A stretch of 10,869 bases of DNA. Source: Ettlia oleoabundans. Lineage: Eukaryota; Chlorophyta; Chlorophyceae; Chlamydomonadales. Below the pieces are notes generated by a model, which was not told where the DNA came from, ran no database searches, and saw only the letters and a program-made list of their open reading frames with translations. Both the position numbers and the translations under genes were made by a program. This document shows positions 7,401 through 10,869 of the stretch, one piece after another; position 1 is the first letter of the stretch, and every line of letters starts with the position of its first letter. The stretch is taken from contig JAAMXP010002123.1 of NCBI GenBank assembly GCA_019693395.1, forward strand, positions 1-10,869, in the 5' to 3' direction.

Positions 7401-10400
7401 CAAGCGGAGCAAACCCTGGCGCTTGTGCCGGTTCTGGTTTGGCAGCGGAGGCAGCTGTCGCAGCAGGAGGATGCCATGATGAGCTGGCAGAGTGGCAGGA
7501 AGAAAGGGAGGCCCTGGAGGCTATTTATGGGAGCGATGTGAGCTTCCATTCGGAGAGGTACACGACGGTACAGCTGCCTGTGGAGCTTACCTCAGCAGCC
7601 GCCACATCAGCAGCAGGCGGGCGGCACGAGCTTACCATCCAGCTGGACTTCTTTGCCCCGCCTGCTGCTCCTATCGCTAAGATTAGCAGCAGTGGCAGCG
7701 TGGGAAGTCATGGTGGTCATTGCACCTTGGGTTTCTACCCCCACCGCCCGCCGGTGGTGGGGGTCTGGTGCACGGGTGTGCCAGCGGCGGCGCTGCTGAG
7801 CCTGACTCGCCAGCTGGCGCAGCGAGGCGCTGAGCTGGCAGGGCAGGGCCCCATGCTGTACGAGCTGGCATGTGTTGCTGCAGAAAGCTTCGAAGGGTGC
7901 CTGCTGCAGCCGCTGCCGCTTGCGCAGCTGCTCCCCGCCGCTGTTGACATCAACAGCACCGCCGTCGCTGATCTGGCACAGCAGGCAGAGCGTGCGGTAC
8001 GCCTGGAGGACATCCACAACTCCATCGTACCGCCGGCAGTACCACGTCAGGGTGGCAGCCGTATCGCCAGAACAGCAGCATCAGCAGCAGGGCGGTTGGA
8101 TAGCAGGGCAGAGAGCCGCCGTCTGGCTGCCCACCAGGCGGAGCTCGAGCGGGCCCCAGAGCACGCTGCTATGCGCGATGTGCGTGCCAAGCTGCCAGCC
8201 GCAGCACAGCGTGGAGAACTGCTGAAGCTCTGCGCCCGCAGCCGAGTGGTGGTGGTATCAGGGGCAACTGGGTGCGGCAAGAGCACGCAGGTGGGTGTGG
8301 TTGATCTGGAGTGGCTGGCTCACTATGCTGCCGCTGCCGCTGGCGCTGCAAACGCTGGCGCTGGTGTTCTGTAAGTGAATCATGTTTACAGGGATCACGT
8401 GCTGGCTGGTGTGGTGATGGTGGCTCATGGACAGAGCTATAGCTCACTACTGTTTTCTGCCTCTACGTGCTGCTTGGTATGAACCTTGCTGCATCATGTA
8501 GTCTTGTTTGACAAGCATTTGTTTATCCCTGCCTTTGATGTTCTTGCCTCAATCAACCCCTGCTGTTCCAAAACTAAAAACCTCCTCTGCCGTTTGAAAT
8601 AACATCCTGCCGCCTCCCTGCACTGCAGGTGCCCCAATTCCTGCTGGAGGAAGCAATTTCGGGCGGCACCGGCGCCGCCTGCAACATCATAGTCACGCAG
8701 CCGCGGCGCATCAGTGCGGTGGGGCTGGCTGCACGTGTGGCGGCGGAGCGAGGGGAATCAGTTGGCGCCACTGTGGGCTACTCTGTTCGCCTGGATTCCA
8801 AGCAGTCGGCTCGCACACGCCTGCTCTTCTGCACCACAGGTGTGCGCTTGGTGGGTGTTCAACTGGGGTGGAAAGTGGCGGTTGGAAGGTGTTTGATAGG
8901 GGTGCAAAAGTGGCGGTGAGTGCTTGGTAATCATTTTCAGAGATGCGCTGGCCAACCGTGCCGGTGGGTGAAGGGGACACGGCTGCTGCATCTGGCTTCC
9001 ATCCATTCCTCCGTTTACCGCCTGTCTTCTTGAATAAACAGCAGACGACCCGCGGAATTTCTTGCAGTGCTGCCTGCTGTGTCACTCCTCCCCTGTGTGA
9101 AGCCTTCTTTGCTGCTATATCGCTGCTCTGCGCCCAAAACTGAACCCTTCCCAGTGTCATATATTTTGAACCTCGAAATGGTTTATGATTGACCTCACCC
9201 TGATCTGCAGGTATCCTGCTGCGGCGGCTGCTGGGTGACCCCTTCCTTGGTGGTACCACACATGTGGTACTGGATGAAGTGCATGAGCGGTCCATAGAGT
9301 CAGACCTCCTGCTCCTCCTGCTGCGTGGACTGCTGCAGTCAGGTGAGCGGTGGTGGTGGTGGCGGTTGGTAGCGGCTGTGTGCCATGTGCCGCTTGTTTG
9401 TGCCTACAACACACTCCCCTGTAATTTTCGTGTTGCTTCTATCCACAAACGCCCCACCTTCCCTCCATCGCCCAGATCCGTCGCCAAATTGCTAAGGTCT
9501 GGCTTGCAACCTCCCCGCTGGCATTAAGTGCACAGTGTTCTCATTTTGCTTGCAGGGCGCAACCCCGGGCTCAAGGTTGTGCTGATGAGCGCCACCGCCG
9601 ATGCGGGGCTGTTTGCCTCCTACTTCCAATCTGCCCTGGGGGAACCAGCCGGGCAGCTGACCATCCCGGGCTTCACACACCCCGTCACAGGTGGGTGGCG
9701 CTCGCAGCGTTCTTCTGCTGCCCCCGTGGGCAGCCTGCTGTATGGCACGAGCCGCTCACGTGCCTGACTTGGCGCCACAGATGCTGCTTGCATTCCTTAC
9801 AAGAAACGCTGCTTTGAGAGCCCCATAGATGTTCAACTCTGCAAACCCAGCAGCAACTACGTTCCTATGGCAGCCCCCGTGGTGCGTTTTGGTGTGCATG
9901 TGGTGCGGTGCTGTGGCACGCTATGCAAGCCATGCACGCTGCACTATGCCAGCACATTAGCGACCTGTCAAGCGATGTTGAAGAATATTGTGCCACACTG
10001 TGCTGTATGCCGTGCCTTGTGTGATCTCTGATGCCATGTTGCGCCGTGCTGCGCCCCGCTGTGCTCTGCAGACTTCTTCCTGGAGGATGCATTTGAGGCC
10101 ACCGGCTTTGCAGTTGGTAAGGCCTCAAAGTGGGCCAAGCGCAGCGGCGGCGGCGGCGGCGGTGGGAATGGCGGCAAGCGTGGGGGCGGCGATGGCGACA
10201 ATAGCACTGGTGGCAGCAGCGGCGGAGGGGGCACGCTTCATTCCTATAGTGAGCAGACGCGGCAGTCGCTGGGCAATGTAGACGAGAGCCTCATCAACAC
10301 TGATTTGATAGAGGCCCTTGTCGCGCACTTGGTGAGCAGCAGTGCGGCGCAGCAGGCACAGCAGGGTAGCAGCGGCGGGAGGCAGCGGGGCGGGGCGGGG

Positions 10401-10777
10401 CGGGGCGATGACGCCAACGCCATACTGATCTTCGCGCCGGGTGAGCCTTTCTTTCTTATCGCAATGTAGTGCCGCTTGATAACGCAGTACCTCCCGGTGC
10501 AAGCAGAGGCAGTACATTGAAGGCGAGTGTTTTGGTTGGTTTGGGCCACCTGCCTATGCTTCTGTCCTCCACCCTTCTAGGAATGCTGCTACTCGATTGA
10601 CTGCACTTCAACCTGTTATCATTGCAGGCGCCGATGAGATTAGCCGCATATGCCGCACCCTGTCATCTTCCGGGCGCATGGCAGCGGCAGCGGGAGGAGG
10701 AGGCGTGCAGGTGCTGCCGCTGCACGGCGGGCTGCCCCCCAGCCAGCAGGCGCGTGTGTTCAACCGGCCGCCAAAGG
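4390..10777 (+). CDS. DEAH/DExH-box ATP-dependent RNA helicase, DHX29/DHX57-like (partial, 3' end outside window)
   Basis: The protein is a superfamily 2 RNA helicase that uses ATP hydrolysis to remodel RNA or ribonucleoprotein; mammalian DHX29 acts on 43S ribosomes during scanning. Exons: 4390-4442, 4641-5154, 5451-5576, 5863-5931, 6173-6297, 6428-6810, 7044-8290, 8629-8839, 9211-9342, 9556-9690, 10072-10440, 10628-10777. All introns are GT-AG and all phases agree, giving 1171 codons plus one base. Domains: C2H2 finger 40-61, dsRBD-like about 150-231, UBA-like about 363-416, second UBA-like about 484-524, RWD about 569-715, RecA1 from about 800 with Walker A GATGCGKST (830-838), TQPRR (862-866), DEVHERS (931-937) and SAT (965-967), then RecA2 from about 1115. 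DEVHERS plus UBA and RWD point to DHX29/DHX57 rather than splicing DEAH helicases. The ATG at 4390 was chosen because it opens a short basic exon that joins in phase to the zinc-finger exon, which has no ATG of its own. Family is near certain; the 5' end and exons 3-4 are less so. Confidence 0.9.
4641..5154 (+). other. Helicase exon 2: C2H2 zinc finger and start of dsRBD-like region
   Basis: Residues 18-189. CPHCDRVFKQADRLKQHIQ is followed by KQH, giving C-x2-C-x12-H-x4-H with zinc ligands C40, C43, H56 and H61. An Ala/Ser-rich linker of about 85 residues follows. Next comes SPKLLLHEWCLREKQPRPRY (157-176), which resembles the helical start of the dsRNA-binding-like domain in the N-terminal region of DHX29-type helicases. 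The donor is aag|gtgatc at 5155, phase 0. The finger is a textbook match; the dsRBD-like call rests on memory of the family and should be tested by profile search. Confidence 0.82.
5451..5576 (+). other. Helicase exon 3: second half of dsRBD-like region
   Basis: Residues 190-231. The exon opens VVLPHPKQQERDVVVFLE and ends in an acidic, alanine-rich helix finishing AVAALHRVQ. The strand-strand-helix order, with a hydrophobic final helix, suits the C-terminal half of a dsRBD-like fold. The acceptor is cctgcag at 5444-5450 and the donor is cag|gtgggt at 5577. Both ends are phase 0. Confidence 0.8.
5863..5931 (+). other. Helicase exon 4: conserved PY..QW segment
   Basis: Residues 232-254, including GDRALDRVLPRPYAQQWKD. 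The frame is phase 0 at both ends, with acceptor gtgcag at 5857-5862 and donor cag|gtgcgc at 5932. It joins directly to AVAALHRVQ from the previous exon. Related helicases carry a comparable PY segment at a similar distance after this helix, which supports the direct join. Confidence 0.75.
6173..6297 (+). other. Helicase exon 5: basic Gln/Arg-rich linker
   Basis: Residues 255-295 plus two bases. The exon begins HQERQRRQSESAARQRQQHE and continues with Arg, Gln and Ala before PATVIMADDKR. It is strongly basic and likely helical, possibly a single alpha-helix or coiled coil that contacts RNA or the ribosome; that role is inference. The acceptor is cttgcag ending at 6172. The donor is caa|gtgagg at 6298, phase 2. 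Confidence 0.82.
6428..6810 (+). other. Helicase exon 6: UBA-like domain and LDWLC...LP signature
   Basis: Residues 296-423 plus one base. A Ser/Gly-rich stretch and six consecutive Gln codons precede LIEELVLLGFTQQDAAAAVA (365-384), a UBA-type helix 1 and 2 with a GF loop. ALDWLCVRLPEERLPKNF (404-421) follows. The DWLC...LP...LP pattern closing a UBA-like fold is typical of DHX29/DHX57-group N-terminal regions. A short Gly/Ser insert separates helices 2 and 3. The donor is ccag|gttgat at 6811, phase 1. If the intron is retained, an in-frame TGA at 6813-6815 stops translation. Confidence 0.88.
6892..6990 (+). repeat. Imperfect pyrimidine-rich repeat in helicase intron 6
   Basis: The unit gttgctgttccctgctact occurs near 6895, again near 6941 with one mismatch, and in part near 6968 (gttgctgttccctgtt). 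The period is about 46 then 27 bp. It lies upstream of the acceptor at 7043 and may serve as an extended polypyrimidine tract. Confidence 0.65.
7044..8290 (+). other. Helicase exon 7: second UBA-like segment, RWD domain, Walker A
   Basis: Residues 424-839. A Gly/Ser-rich linker leads to AVAELAEYGYPPGEAAAALE (486-505) and a following helix, a second UBA-like unit. The RWD domain opens near 569 with DELAEWQEEREALEAIYG and carries the YP..PP motif at Y655, P656, P659 and P660. It ends near 715. After a charged linker, RVVVVSGATGCGKSTQ gives motif I with K836, S837 and T838. The donor is cag|gtgggt at 8291, placed between GKSTQ and VPQFLLE, which are contiguous in this helicase family. The exon is far longer than the others. 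Confidence 0.93.
8629..8839 (+). other. Helicase exon 8: motif Ia and Ib region
   Basis: Residues 840-909 plus one base. The exon begins VPQFLLEEAI. It contains VTQPRRISAVGLAARVA (motif Ia, from 861), then VGYSVRLDSKQSARTRLLFC, which is the conserved region before motif Ib. The acceptor is ctgcag at 8623-8628. The donor is ag|gtgtgc at 8840, splitting the Gly of the TTG(I/V)LLRR motif. Confidence 0.93.
9211..9342 (+). other. Helicase exon 9: motif II DEVHERS
   Basis: Residues 910-953 plus one base. GILLRRLLGDPFL is followed by THVVLDEVHERSIESDLLLL. D931 and E932 are the expected Mg-ATP ligands. DEVH in place of DEAH is the usual form in DHX29, DHX57 and their plant relatives. The acceptor is ctgcag ending at 9210. 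The donor is ag|gtgagc at 9343, phase 1. Confidence 0.94.
9556..9690 (+). other. Helicase exon 10: motif III SAT
   Basis: Residues 954-998 plus one base. GRNPGLKVVLMSATADAGLF carries motif III S965-A966-T967, and IPGFTHPVT follows. The latter is the conserved 'GrThPV' strand that leads to the FLED helix. The acceptor is cttgcag ending at 9555. The donor is ag|gtgggt at 9691, phase 1. Confidence 0.93.
10072..10440 (+). other. Helicase exon 11: FLED helix, Gly/Ser insert, start of RecA2
   Basis: Residues 999-1121 plus one base. DFFLEDAFEATGFAV continues the conserved segment after motif III. A low-complexity Gly/Ser/Asp insert (about 1023-1056) follows. SLINTDLIEALVAHLV then matches the helix before RecA2. 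A second Gln/Gly/Arg-rich spacer leads to ANAILIFAPG (motif IV). The donor is gg|gtgagc at 10441, phase 1. The frame is open throughout but lacks an early ATG, as expected for an internal exon. Confidence 0.88.
10387..10405 (+). repeat. Four GGGG runs, G-quadruplex motif inside coding exon 11
   Basis: Four runs of GGGG separated by single C bases occur on the coding strand. They encode part of RGGAGRG in the spacer before motif IV. This is a strong sequence match to a G-quadruplex-forming element in both DNA and mRNA. Confidence 0.7.
10628..10777 (+). other. Helicase exon 12: RecA2 segment, last exon in the window
   Basis: Residues 1122-1171 plus one base. GADEISRICRTL is followed after a Gly-rich stretch by VQVLPLHGGLPPSQQARVF and NRPPKG. 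This is the 'LPLHG.LP..EQ..VF..PP.G' block just before motif V. The acceptor is ttgcag at 10622-10627. The donor is gg|gtgaga at 10778. The following intron runs past the window end. Confidence 0.92.
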
Positions 10778-10858
10778 GTGAGACAGATAGGTTGAATGAG
10801 TGCGCTTGTGTGTGAATGAGTGGTTGTAAGAGTGGTTGTTTAAAACGGCCATCGCCGT

Positions 10859-10869
10859 GTGTGTGTGTG
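10859..10869 (+). repeat. GT dinucleotide run at the window end
   Basis: The window ends in gtgtgtgtgtg inside the intron after helicase exon 12. This is probably the start of a longer microsatellite. Confidence 0.6.

Noticed and set aside
9421..9430. TGTAA in helicase intron 9 as a polyadenylation signal
   Set aside because: It lies between two exons carrying helicase motifs II and III, so it is most likely a chance 5-mer.
1..10869. Mobile element, CRISPR array, tRNA, rRNA or phage-type system
   Set aside because: No transposase or reverse-transcriptase motifs, no terminal repeats, no regularly spaced repeats and no RNA gene cores were seen on either strand.

Overview
The window looks like nuclear DNA of a green alga (Chlorophyta). 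It is GC-rich and its genes are split by many GT-AG introns of about 130-380 bp, mostly with 3' splice sites reading (c)tgcag. Coding sequence is rich in Ala, Gly and Gln, and CA/GCAC microsatellites are present. No bacterial-style operon, Shine-Dalgarno site, tRNA, rRNA, CRISPR array or transposase was seen. The genus cannot be named from this evidence. All gene models were built by eye from reading frame, splice signals and phase.

Right part (4390-10869, + strand): one large gene cut off by the window end. Twelve exons can be chained with every splice phase consistent, giving 1171 codons plus one base. The product is a DEAH/DExH-box ATP-dependent RNA helicase of the DHX29/DHX57 group (plant DExH7 type). 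In order it has a basic N-terminus, a C2H2 zinc finger, a dsRBD-like region, a basic Gln/Arg linker, a UBA-like domain, a second UBA-like segment, an RWD domain, the first RecA domain (GATGCGKST, TQPRR, DEVHERS, SAT), a Gly/Ser-rich insert, and the start of the second RecA domain (ILIFAPG, LPLHGGLPPSQQ). Motifs V and VI, the HA2 region and the OB fold must lie beyond base 10869.

Left part (about 600-3802, - strand): a second multi-exon gene, divergent from the helicase. A phase-consistent chain from an ATG at 3802 down to 781 encodes an Ala/Gly/Pro/Gln-rich, probably disordered protein that I do not recognise. Its 3' end is uncertain. One of its introns holds a CA/GCAC microsatellite.

Middle (3803-4389): 587 bp between the two start codons, a candidate shared promoter and 5' UTR region. 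It contains an AT-rich island with a 14-bp perfect palindrome.

Bases 1-600 hold no gene I can support. They may be the 3' UTR, late introns or flank of the minus-strand gene. The two genes show no evident functional link beyond head-to-head placement.
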